Shown piece after piece: positions 1 to 10,518 of a stretch of 64,000 nt of DNA. The DNA is from Floccularia luteovirens (lineage: Eukaryota > Basidiomycota > Agaricomycetes > Agaricales > Squamanitaceae). The notes under the pieces were generated by a model. The model was not told the origin of the DNA and did no database searches. It saw nothing but the letters and a program-made list of their open reading frames with translations. Both the position numbers and the translations under genes were made by a program. Within the stretch, counting starts at the first letter, position 1; each line of letters opens with the position of its first letter. The DNA is taken from the NCBI GenBank assembly GCA_009739215.1, contig VSJF01000001.1:1426001-1490000 (forward strand). The letters are read 5' to 3'.

Positions 1-1207
1 GAAGCGATTCTGATCATCCGAATGGGGTGTTTGTACATGTTGTCTAACACCCTCCACATTTAGTATTACCTAATGCCGAGATTGATAAACCAGTATTATG
101 GCTGACCTAGTGTTGCAAAATTCTCAGTATCTAGAAATTCGCTCGATTGATCACCTCACCACTGGCAAAATAACTTGTAGAAAATTCTTAAAAAATACAT
201 ATATAGCTGTTACTTTGTAGATTGGTGCAGTGAGGCCGGTGAAAAATGCGGGGCAAGTGAAATTCACCTAGTTCTGCAAAATTCCCACGTCTTGATAATC
301 TAAAAAATTATGAACGATGTGAAGGATCCAAAAGCTGTGATCATGTAGGGATACAGTTCATGTACAGGTTCAGCCAACGTACAAGCCCCAAGTTGCGAAA
401 GTAGGTTGTTGCGCATCCAGAACTTAAATATCCAAATATTTGCAATGCCATAGTATTCCAGCCACTGGCAGCCAGTGTGTTGTGCTTCAGCTTACTCAAC
501 TAACTTTTCATATGCTATCATCAGCAAGTATGTACAAGTACTAACAATTTAAAAATGCACCAGATGTAGCTCGTTCCTGACCCCGAAGGGATGAGACAAA
601 TCTATTTCCACTTGACTGTCGAGAGTCGGTCTTAACCAATCCGGTTCTAAATTAAGTGGTGCAGCATCATAAAACACAAATGTTATATGGGAGTGCGCAG
701 TAATGCGAATGAGGAATGTCTTGTATGAATGAACGTTTACCTACACCTTCGTCATGGATCGTTATAAGAGATCAGTACTCAATCAGTACCAGTGGCACAA
801 TGGAGTTAAGTTAAGTTCTATATATATAACTTGACACCCTCGATGACATTTTTGTTTTCGCACAGTGGATTCTGATTAAATTTTAACTATTGCATTCAAG
901 GACTTCGCTATGGTCCAACACAATATACAGAGGATACAAAGTTATCTAATTCTTTGAGCTCAGCAAGTTCTTCTACCTAAATGATAGCTTGAACTTCGGA
1001 ACTCTATGCTCAAAGCATCTCCCTTCGTTCGGATTATACACCCACGTGTTGGTGCATCCATATGCACAATTATTTGTTACACGTCTAACAACTATATTTA
1101 TAACTTGCACCAACTCTGGATATCCGCCTCGCACGTGCGCTACCTTGCTGGACTTTAAAAGCTGTTCTTGTGCCCTATGGCTTCCTTGCAATCTTGGACA
1201 CCGAACC
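1..1207. other. Gene-free left flank
   Basis: About 1.2 kb with no coding pattern I can support on either strand: reading frames are short and resemble no family. The last 170 bases are the promoter of the permease gene that starts at 1208 (see the separate entry). Nothing else is recognisable. Confidence 0.6.
1043..1137 (+). promoter_or_regulatory. Two CACGTG E-boxes and a TATA-like element upstream of the permease
   Basis: Seen: CACGTG at 1043-1048 and again at 1132-1137, with an AT-rich TATATTTATAA stretch at about 1093-1103 between them, all within 165 bases of the ATG at 1208. Known: CACGTG is bound by bHLH factors, including Pho4, which in yeast induces phosphate and glycerophosphodiester transporters. 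Inference: a bHLH, perhaps phosphate-responsive, control site. The hexamer is expected by chance many times in 64 kb, so the pair is suggestive only. Confidence 0.35.
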
Positions 1208-3690
1208 ATGGCTTCTGAAACCAAGCCCGTCGCTGCTTCTGGCGAGAAACAAGCGCCAATCGAGGAGGAAGTCAATGAAACTCCTGTTATTTCGCCTAGG
1301 AGAGACAGGATTAGTGGTTACTTCACAATCATGGCTGCAGCATTTGGGCTGATTAGTGATGGATGTAAGCGGCTTAAAGTAGTTGCCGTAGCTGGCGTAA
1401 CTTATTATTATTTTTCATAGACCAGAACAATTTGATGACTATGGCAAACGTCATTGTTTTTTTCGCTTGCTTGAGAGGTTACTATATCTGAATTATGCGA
1501 TACACAGGTGGTCTTCAAGACACTCTACCCTCAAAGTTATACTGCAGATGTGTCGACCAGGGTATCAAATTCGCTACTTGTTGGTAATAATTCTGCTCCT
1601 TGACTTGGCATATTTTTGTAATGATTCCGTATCCACTTAGGTGCTATTATTGGACAGATCTTTGTAGGCCTTATATGCGACCGTATCGGCAGAAAAGTAG
1701 CCTTAGTATTTACTACTGCACTCATTGTCTTGGGTGCCACGCTTGCAACTGCTGCTCATGGTGCAGGAGGGAGCCCAACTGGTCTGTTCTGGTTTTTGAC
1801 ATTTGCTAGGTAAGCAACATGGAATACGGGTGATGGTTAATGTTGACAATCCGCGTTAGGGGAATCACAGGAATCGTAATTCGTCTGTTACTGTTATGCC
1901 CCATATATACTAATGAGCTTGTAGGGTGTCGGAGGAGAATATCCAGCGTCCTCGACCAGTGCTTCCGAGGCGGCTAACGAGAACATGTTATCAAAACGTG
2001 GTCCAGGTGCTCTAAATTTCTTGCTTTTACTTGTTTGGATATATCTGATATCAGGTCGCAGTTTTCATAATGGTCACCAACTTCGTTCTCAGCGTATGTC
2101 TATAGCTATGTATTTATAGGATCCGTATATTTACTATCCATTAGTTTGGTGGACCTCTAGCCGTATCCGTCTTCCTGATCGTTTTGTCTGCCGCCGGTGA
2201 AAATCATTTGCAGACAGTCTGGAGAGTGTGCTTCGGGATTGGAATTCTTTTGCCCTTGACAGTTTTCTATTTCAGAATGCGGATGCTAAGTCCCAAGTTA
2301 TATAGAAAGGGAGCCATCAAGCGTGAGTCAAATCTCCGGCAGATTTTACTCTTCGTTGAATTCTTCGATGGCTGATAGGTCGTGTGCCGTATTGGTTGGT
2401 CGTCAAGCGCTATTGGAGAGCTATGATTGGAACTTGCGGTGCATGGTATGACTGCGATCCTTGAAATATCGAATCAGAGCTGATTCTAGACAAAATAGGT
2501 TCCTCTATGACTTTGTACGCATCATCGTTTAGCCGCCTAAGTCTGTAGAAATTTACCCTTGACAGGTCACGTTCCCAAACGGAGTGTTTTCTGGAACAAT
2601 CATTTCAAGTGTCATTCATGATGGTGACATCAAACGGACAGCCGAGTGGCAATTACTGCTTGCTGCTCTTGCATTGCCAGGTGTTTTCGTTGGGGCGTTG
2701 TTATGCAACCCCTTCGGACGTCGCAACACAGTACGTATTATTTTCTTCTGTTCCATGTGCAAATGTCTAAACCTTGAAACATAGATGATGCTGGGATTCA
2801 GTGGATACCTCGTATTTGGTAAGTTGACTCCCACTGATGATCGCAAATGGAACCACAATTGAGTCTATACGATAGGTCTGATCATTGGATGTAGTTATGA
2901 CAAGATAACAAAAATCATCCCACTATTCGTGATCTTGTACGTGTAATTTGTGGAAGCATCTAATGCTTACGACTCAGCTACTTTGCATCTCATAGCTATG
3001 GGCTCATGCAATCTTTTGGAAATCTCGTAAGTGCAATGAGAAACTCAGAAGTTTCAAACGGACTTACGGTTATATTTCAGGGGCCTGGAGATATGTTGGG
3101 TCTGGTTAGCGCAGAGTGAGTTCTGATGAATAATAGCGCGAAAATACACCATTGACAATATTTATAGATCATATCCTACACCCATCAGGTAGTTGGAACA
3201 TGATACATCAAATATAATACGGCTGGCTGACAAAACACAGAGGGACTTGCTACGGCATATCAGCTGCAATAGGCAAAACCGGGGCTGCCGTAGGAACACA
3301 AGCTTTCACTCCCATCCAAGTTCATCTTGGCAAAAAGTGTGTGAAAACTTTGGCATTAGTTGTTAGGTGAACTCAGCTGACTGTTGTACGATTCTAGGTG
3401 GACATTCATCATTGCAGGTACGCAGCAGCTGCAGCTGCATTTGTGACTGATTTAACTCACAACCTCCTATAGCAATTTGCGGTGTGACAGGTATCCTGGT
3501 AACATACTTCTTTGTTCCGGACATGACTGGCATCGACCTTGCTGATGAAGATGCTAAATTTATGGCATATCTTGAGGAGAATGGATGGAGCGGAAACGTT
3601 GGGGAGGATGACGATATCAAGAACATCGGAACAATTGAATCTGCTGGTGATAGTGTTGACGATAGTTCCGAGAAAGAGAAGTTCACGTAA
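1208..3690 (+). CDS. MFS glycerophosphodiester (Git1-type) permease
   Basis: Major facilitator superfamily transporter of roughly 540 residues in many small exons. The ATG at 1208 follows stop-free but non-conserved sequence and gives a hydrophilic N-terminus before the first membrane helix (GYFTIMAAAFGLISDG). Introns at 1365-1420 and 1450-1507 rebuild DGYQNNLMTMANVVFKTLYP. Further on are the MFS signature (ICDRIGRK), the motif GVGGEYPASSTSASEAANE, FLYDFVTFPNGVFSGTII, ESYPTPIRGTCYGISAAIGK and a C-terminal acidic tail (DLADEDAKFMAYLEENGW). The GGEYPASS motif and the tail are typical of the fungal Git1 branch, which imports glycerophosphoinositol or glycerophosphocholine by proton symport at the plasma membrane. 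The related Pho84 phosphate transporters share parts of the pattern, so the substrate is inferred. Two CACGTG boxes lie just upstream. Confidence 0.85.
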
Positions 3691-3801
3691 TGCTAATGAC
3701 CGAAATGTTCTTAAGTGCTGTCTTTCCATCTACCAAGTTGAAAGCTCTTGGCGATGGTTTATGAATTCGATATAATTGCAATGTTTACAATGATGTTCAT
3801 T

Positions 3802-3807
3802 CACGTG
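3802..3807. promoter_or_regulatory. CACGTG (TCACGTGA) palindrome upstream of the SLS1-like gene
   Basis: A perfect TCACGTGA palindrome lies about 50 bases before the ATG at 3856 in a 165-base intergenic gap. It is a possible bHLH (Cbf1/Pho4-type) site. Evidence is sequence only. Confidence 0.3.
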
Positions 3808-3855
3808 ATCTATGTTATGAATTTTTAATAGTAAAAGTATACTTATAATGCAGCT

Positions 3856-6494
3856 ATGATACAAACCATATTCCGCAGTCAACTTCTCTCTCCTTCTCTC
3901 TCCTTCTCCCGTTGCTCACCCGTCTTCCTGGGTCGCCGGAGAAATTCTCGACAGTTCGCGTCTACTCTACAGACTCTCTCTGTACCTACCACATCTAATA
4001 AAACTATTTGCGTCGAATCTGAACTTATTCGACCGCGAAATTCGCGTCCACAAAGCAAAGCACAAGAGTATCTCGATTACATTGCATCAACGAACACCGA
4101 CATCTCCCTTGAAGACATTGAGAGGTACAAACCTAGGACACATAGCGCTTCAGATTCATCACATTATGAATCAGAGTACAATGCTCTCTTGGACCAGTTG
4201 GTTCGTTCTTTCAGTGTAAAGCAGCTACAGAAAGTCCTCGAGCTGTATAAATTGAGACCGCCTGCTAAAAGGACAAAGTGGAATTATGCTGTATCAATCA
4301 TTGAAAGGCAATGGAAGTGGCCTTCCTTGAAGAGCGTCCAGAAGGACCGAAGGGATTGGACTGAAGTTTCTTATGAAAGTGGGTCAAACACTTTTATTTT
4401 TTATATTATTGTTCTGATAATTTGGACAGCATTTTTACTTGATCCTTCACACTCTTTTTTATTGCTTGGCAAAGGTGAGTTTTATTACATCACTTTAAAA
4501 CTGTCTACTGAACCGCGGATTCAGACGGTGCAGATCTTTTGACGCTATCTTCACAATACAATGTTCATCTTTCTCTATCCACCAATCCACTGTCCCTGAA
4601 GGTTGAAGGATTGAGAGGATCGCTCGATCTACTTTCCCAACATATCAAACATTTAACAGAGAATATAACTGTGGAGATTTTCGAGTTACCAATGAATCAA
4701 GAGATATCATCCCACATGGTACAACGCATATCCCGTTTATCAGGTGCATTTTTAGAAAATTATGCTGATAAAAAGGTAAGTTTGTAGACATGTCTGTTGG
4801 TTTTTGCACTAAAGGTCTTAGTTACGCTTATCATACAGAACTGGTGATTCGAATGCAGCAAACATGGCAAAAAGGTTGGTAATGGGAGTTATTTGTGAGG
4901 TATTGTCAGGTTCATTTTTTGCCAATATCCAATTCACTTCATCCGCATTTTCTAGGATAACTTGACATCATCATTTGTTTCCTACGTCCCTCAAACCTCC
5001 GATTTGATATATTCTGGTTCTTTTTCTTCGTATGCCCTATATCCGTTTGCGGTTGCAAATTCTCTGCCGTGGGCGACCAGCAATGAGGGCTTATTTAGGA
5101 TAAAGTATATTGTGGATTGGCTGAATCCTACTCTGACAGAAGATATAGAATTGACGGGTGGCCTTGCAGGCGAGCGGGGCATTATATCAACCTTAGACGA
5201 GTAAGGATTGTATAATTGTCCCTAATCCACCAATCTAAAACTATCTTAGGCGGCGTATGAATATCAGGGACATTCTAATTTCCCGTCTACCTGACAAGTC
5301 ACATCAATCTGATACTACTCGTTCAATATTAGCATAGTAAGTTAGTCAAGTTATCTCAATCTTGGGGTGGCTGAAGTCCTATTGTGTAGTCCGGGTCACC
5401 TCTTATTGCGCTCCCCTGCGAAACAGAAATCTCATCTCACTCCACCACTCACGGGTCCGCTACAGCTGCCGACAATAAAGAAATGGATGAAGGATCACGG
5501 TGTCAATCATATATTTAGTTCGAGGTCATAAATTATCTATAATTCATGTTATTTTTACACTGACGCTGTGGTAGTTTACCGCAACCACTCCTAACATCAC
5601 GTCCCAAGGAACAGCATTTTTTATACAGGCTAGAATACGTTGGTCTTGATGCGTCAAATCAATCAAAGGATTCAACTTTGGCATATGATTCTATTCTCAA
5701 CTTTGAAATGTCCTTGGGAATGAAAAGTGGGGCTGTGCAAAGGCCGACCAATGTACCCGCCGATGACATATTCTCGGCGTCATCCAGTCAGCCAGGACTG
5801 GATGCGAAAACCGCGGGTAAGGCTCTATCTCTGCGATTTATCTGCTCCACGAAGAGAATAGCCACGCTAGATCTTGCTATGCCAGATCGGTATGTGAACC
5901 CCACTTTTATTCTTTGACACGCTTGTGCTAAAAAAAATAAACATTGGGAACAGTCCCATGGACATGAGGCTATCTGCAGTGGAGCGTAACCTGGTTCCGA
6001 CAGAACAATGGCCAGAAGAACTAAAAACATATCATCACTTGTTTGAACCCTCGTGAGTCCTTACCCTTCCATGAGTCAAAACGAAACATAAAATTCCCGT
6101 TCAAGTCAAGAATTCCCTGAACATATGCAAGCGGCCCCACCTATAGTCACACACGGTGGAGTGACATACGGTTTAAGACATCTTTGCAGCGTTCGACAGA
6201 ATTTGATCGGTTATGAAACGGGTGCACTCAATTTTATTGATGAAATTCTAACAGACAGAGGTAGCAATCAAATATTGTCCAACTTTGTGGTAAGTATATC
6301 ATTTATTTTGGTTGGATGATGCTTATTGACCCCATTCATAGATCCCATGTGACGACTTCAATTCTGATACTTCTTGGAAGTCTTTCATGGGTAAATGTGA
6401 TTGGATAACAACCGGAGCATCTAAACTGCATGGACTTCCCAATAAGACATTATATGATAGATCTACAGACGAGGATAATCAAATTAGTCGTTAG
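3856..6494 (+). CDS. SLS1: SLS1-like mitochondrial inner-membrane-bound regulator
   Basis: Multi-exon gene starting with a basic, Ser/Arg-rich presequence (MIQTIFRSQLLSPSLSFSRC) typical of mitochondrial import. Around residues 115-160 the motif SVKQLQKVLELYKLRPPAKR followed by KWNYAVSIIERQWKWP matches the conserved N-terminal block of fungal Sls1. A later exon gives AFLLDPSHSFLLLGK and then a KH-like stretch beginning DGADLLTLSSQYNVHLSLS. In yeast Sls1 sits in the inner mitochondrial membrane and couples mitochondrial transcription to translation of membrane-encoded subunits. The last exon (from about 6342) ends in TAG at 6492-6494, rebuilding a hydrophilic C-terminus (ISR stop). It is convergent with SPB1, with only 44 bases between the two stop codons. 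The middle part is poorly conserved, so some exon limits there are approximate. Confidence 0.75.
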
Positions 6495-6538
6495 CGTTAT
6501 TACTCCACCTATGGGAGTGGTTAATACAGAAAAGACAA

Positions 6539-9500
6539 TCATGTTCGCTTGTGCTTGCGAGTTGATTTATCTTTGCGTTTCTTCGCCCGAACTTCTTTCT
6601 TCATCCTGGAGTCAACCATCAAATATCGTCCTTTCACACCTCTAGGTCGTCCCTTAAGTCCCTTGTGTGCTCCTTTGGCGACAACAACTTTAATGTCTTT
6701 CTTCGCCTTTTTGCCCGTAGAAAGACCTTTACGCATCAACTTCTCTATTTGTTGTGCCTTTTCGCGCTCCGACATATCGGACGTCGCATTCACACCCTCG
6801 GCCTTCTTCATTGCCTTCTCTATTTGTTGTGCTGCTTTGAACTTTTTGCGTGCCTTGGCCTCTGCCACCTTCTTGATGGGCCTCGCATCCAAAGCCCGCT
6901 GTTTCGCCCTGAGAGCGGCAACTGCTTCTTTAGTAATTGGTATATTTGGTTTGTAGAACTTTGCTTCTTCATCCAAAAACCATGAGGGTAGACCCTCTTT
7001 TGAATTCAAGGAATATCGGTTAAACCCGTCGTTGATGAGTTGGGTTTTGGTAGTCTGGTGATTCACCAGTCTGTGGGCAATACTGACGGCCTCCGCCGTC
7101 GTGAGAGCATATTCTAGTAAGATGGTATGAGTCATGACAGTCAAGGGGTTTCGAATTATATCGTACTTTTGATTTTGGCATCCTTCGTTTCTTCCCCGTC
7201 CTCGGATTGGTTCTCCCAAATTTCGTCTTCGTCGTCAGAACTTTGATGGACAACTTCAAAATCGCTGTTTTCATCGCCGACCTCACTTCTGTCAGGCTAG
7301 AAAGATATTAAGGTCACTAACCCGACATAATTGGCTTAGATGGTTACTCACAGAATCTTGGTCCATAGGCTGATCTTCATCCATGGAATAATCCTCATCT
7401 TCGTCGTCGTCCTCAATGCCGTTTAACTCATCAACACCAGCAAAAACGTCCCGGCTAAACCAAAATTCGGCTGCTGCACTTGTGGATGCTTGAGGTTTGT
7501 GTGTTTCAAGTTTTGTCAAGAGGCGTGCTCGTTTCGGATTTTTACTTTGTGACCTATCGTCGAGGGTGCGTTTCCGCCCAGAGACTATTTCCGTTTCATC
7601 GTCCGAGCTTGAATCAGAAGAGTCATCTGAATTTGCATCATCACGAATCTTGGCCTCTTGGACAACGTCATAACCGCCTTCCGAATCAGTTTCATCAGAA
7701 TCGCTATTGTCCTCTTTGATCCCGTTCCACTCCTCTCGCTCAGCGTTCTTCTGTCTAGATAGCATTACTCTGTATTTCGCGTCTTTTTCACGAAGCCGCG
7801 TCTGATAAACGTCATAAAGTCCATCCAATTCGGCTTCCAGCTGTGCGGTTTTCCTTTCACGTTCCTCGTCTGAATCTAGTTCTTCATCACTCCCACTTAG
7901 CTCTCCGTCCATATCCTCATCTTCGCTACTGTTCCCAAGGTCTTCTTCTGCTTTAAGATATGCAGTTTTTTGTTTAGTTTTCATGTTGTCTTCTGTCATG
8001 CCAAGATCGAACATCTCGTCTTGGCCAATGCCGAGTGCAGCATCTTGCTGTCCTAGACCAATGTCAAGAGGGGCGGTCATTTGCAATTGCATGCGTTGAA
8101 TAGTTCGTGTTCTGATTTCATTTGCGCGCCTACGTTCGCGTTTTGTGCGAGCAGCTGCTTCGGCATTGAGCCGTTCCAACTATATGCATGGAATTATTAT
8201 GAGAATTGATATACTACACTGGACCATACCTCGTCAGAAATTTGTTGCTCCTCGTCGATTGCTTCAGTGATTTCAACGACTTCGGTCGCATCTTCCACTT
8301 CCGTTGTTTTGTTTTCTAGTCCTATCTTTTTTTCGGTGTTAGTAAATGAGATGTGGGACTAGGCAAGCAAGAGATGCGCACCTCTTCACGAAGGGCTAAA
8401 CGCCATTTAAGCAGTTGTTTGAAATCTCCCTTCCCCAGAACTTTCAAGTCATCACAATTTGCCCTGATATCTTCGGTTGTTAATGGAGATTTCAGCCAAC
8501 TAAAACAAATTATCTTAAGTAAACAGACAACATATAAGCAAAGGTATAACATACATCTTTTCCTCTTCAGAGGTGAAGGTGATTTTGTTGAAGCTTCCAA
8601 GAAGGGCAATAGGATCTGGGTCTCTGATAAAGGTTCCTGCTTCAGTAGATTTGAAAAGAGTATAGTCTCCATCAGCGTATCCGTCACGATGCCTTCGCTT
8701 CTTTTCCGGGTGGAAGACATTTGATTGGACATCGTTAGATGACACTTTGTCTCCAGGTGTCATCGCAGCGAGATCCTTGAAAACGTGTCTAGGATCGAGG
8801 AATTTTGGATCGATGTGTTTAGGTGCCAGAAAGTCTCGACAAACCACGAAAATTTCAGCAGATACATTACTTGAAAGATGATATCAGCATGACTGGGAGG
8901 TTGAAATTATGAGATTAACCAACCGAGAAGAAGGGGGTTTGGTTGCCTCTACCTTCCCAAATAGTTGGTTGAACACCCAGATTAAATTGTTATAGTCCAC
9001 ACTTCGGAAAACCTTGGTGACAAAGGTTCCACCTTTCATCAAAAACTCAACAGCAAGTTTCAAACTCATAAGGACAAGTTCTGATTGAGAATATGCGTCT
9101 TGTATCCAAGCAGTACCAACATTGGGAGCACCATCGTGCAGAACTACATCGGCCTTCCAATCTTTGATCTCTCCTCGAATGAGATTACGACAATGCGGCG
9201 TGGTGATATCTGCGGGAAATGTTACCACACGAGGAATTGGTTTTATTGGTACAAGATCCACTCCTGTTGCAAATTATTCATGTGTATTGACATTAGATGA
9301 AAACAAGAATCGTACCGATTATGATGCTATTTACTGGCATGTATTTACTTGCAACCTGCAACCAACCACCAGGAGCAGCACAAAGATCGATAGTACATTT
9401 TGATGACTCAAGAAACGAGTATTTTTTGTTCAGTTGAATAAGTTTGAAGGCTGAGCGAGCTCGATAACCTTGCTCCCTTTAAAATGCTCAATTCCTGCTC

Positions 9501-9588
9501 TATGATGAGCCGGAGAATAAACGCACTTTGCAAGCTTGTAATATTTATCAAGACGACCCTTTCCTGTTTTCTTTTGAGCTTTTCCCAT
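6539..9588 (-). CDS. SPB1: Spb1 AdoMet-dependent rRNA 2'-O-methyltransferase
   Basis: The start at 9588 gives [20 protein letters not shown], the classical Spb1 N-terminus. The N-terminal FtsJ/RrmJ domain shows SAM motif I ([16 protein letters not shown]) and the full K-D-K-E catalytic tetrad: Lys in RARSAFKL, Asp in [10 protein letters not shown], Lys in GTFVTKVFR and Glu in VSAEIFVVC. The middle contains an Spb1 central domain ([20 protein letters not shown]) and a long acidic Asp/Glu/Ser stretch at about 7380-7960. The C-terminal Spb1_C domain runs from about [20 protein letters not shown] to [20 protein letters not shown] and ends in a basic tail. Known role: nucleolar methylation of 25S rRNA (A-loop guanosine) during 60S assembly. 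It shares a 171-base divergent promoter with the TMEM256-like gene. Confidence 0.95.
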
Positions 9589-9657
9589 TACAGAGAGGTG
9601 AGTATGAGCAACTCCAACAGATGTAAAATATGAAAACTATCAGTGATAAAGTTTGTC

Positions 9658-9663
9658 CACGTG
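9658..9663. promoter_or_regulatory. CACGTGA motif in the SPB1/TMEM256 divergent promoter
   Basis: CACGTGAC lies near the middle of the 171-base gap between two divergent start codons (9588 minus, 9760 plus). A second CACGTGAC occurs at 10424, before the next gene. Possible bHLH site; sequence evidence only. Confidence 0.3.
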
Positions 9664-9759
9664 ACCAAAGCCATAACACGACAAGCGCCAGACCGGGATA
9701 GAATATTTCCAGGAAACCAACGGCTTTACTACGTAACTGAACTACGTTTACTAGCACGT

Positions 9760-10378
9760 ATGGTAAGGCCAGTGTTGTCTCCCCTTCTCAATTACGAATA
9801 ATGGAATCAACAGCAGAATATTCTCTGGAAAACTGGAGCTGGATTCGGTGGGATTCTATTTACTGTCCCTTTCGTTGTGACACTCATGTTCCGAATAGCT
9901 TCAGTGGGTGTGATTGCTGGTGCCTTTGGAGGTAAGGGTAGTTTAAGTGATGTTGAGGATAATTCACATGCTCTCTCATAGCACATGGACTGAAGAGTAG
10001 ACCTGGTATGACAGCAGATGGATTAGAAGCCTGGAAAACGGCGTCAAATTATGCAGTGAGCATTCTCGAACAATAATAAATGAGGATATTGTGAAGACAA
10101 TAAATATACAGATTTACAATGGACTAGCATTGCTCCTTATTTCCCTCCATCCCCGGTTCTCGACACATCGATTTGCAGGGCCAGCTATTGCAATTGGTGG
10201 ATTTTTGTTTTCAAGCACTATAGCAGGGCTTGTATTGAAACGAGAACGGTGAATGTGACATGTAAAATGAAGGTGGCATGGAAACTGACAGACAGATGAT
10301 AGATTACGATTTCTCGGACCTGTGACACCGATGGGAGGGATGATAATGATAGCGGGGTACATATCGCTTATATTTTGA
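9760..10378 (+). CDS. TMEM256/DUF423 small membrane protein
   Basis: Five-exon small gene recognised from the DUF423 pattern: WKTGAGF, then SVGVIAGAFGAHGLKSRPG, then WKTASNYAIYNGLALLLI, FAGPAIAIGGFLFSSTIAGL and a final GPVTPMGGMIMIAGYISLIF before TGA at 10376-10378. About 120 residues with four hydrophobic segments, as in the family. The intron at 9848-9898 (51 bases) is needed to join GAGF to ASVGVIAGAFGAHG. The start is inferred: ATG at 9760-9762 followed at once by a GTAAGG donor, with the acceptor at 9813, making the first coding exon the initiator codon alone. No other in-frame ATG fits before the conserved Trp. The family is widespread (bacterial YwdK/YgdD, eukaryotic TMEM256) but its biochemical role is unknown. 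Confidence 0.8.
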
Positions 10379-10415
10379 GATTATTATTAGATAATAATAA
10401 AAGAATATAAAAGCG

Positions 10416-10429
10416 ACGCGTTACACGTG
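10416..10429. promoter_or_regulatory. ACGCGT (MCB-like) and CACGTG boxes
   Basis: ACGCGT at 10416-10421 is followed by CACGTG at 10424-10429, about 90-100 bases before the ATG at 10519. Known: ACGCGT is the MluI cell-cycle box bound by MBF in fungi, and CACGTG is a bHLH site. Their use here is inferred only. Confidence 0.3.
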
Positions 10430-10518
10430 ACCGACGCGATGGACGTGTCAACTCCGAAACTCAGCGGAGAGAAACAAGTAAACAGTAAGACTGTCCCTTC
10501 TCACCCTTGCTCTCCGTC

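Noticed and set aside
989..1420. Full-length open frame starting at 989
   Set aside because: The part before 1208 shows no conservation with the permease family, and the frame after 1364 is intron. Only the piece from ATG 1208 is used.
6549..6985. Open frames on the plus strand over the SPB1 3' region
   Set aside because: They are the complement of the Lys/Ala-rich Spb1 C-terminal domain and have no independent support.
9548..9757. Minus-strand frame with hydrophobic residues upstream of SPB1
   Set aside because: It overlaps the SPB1 start region and promoter, resembles no family and lacks a plausible exon context.
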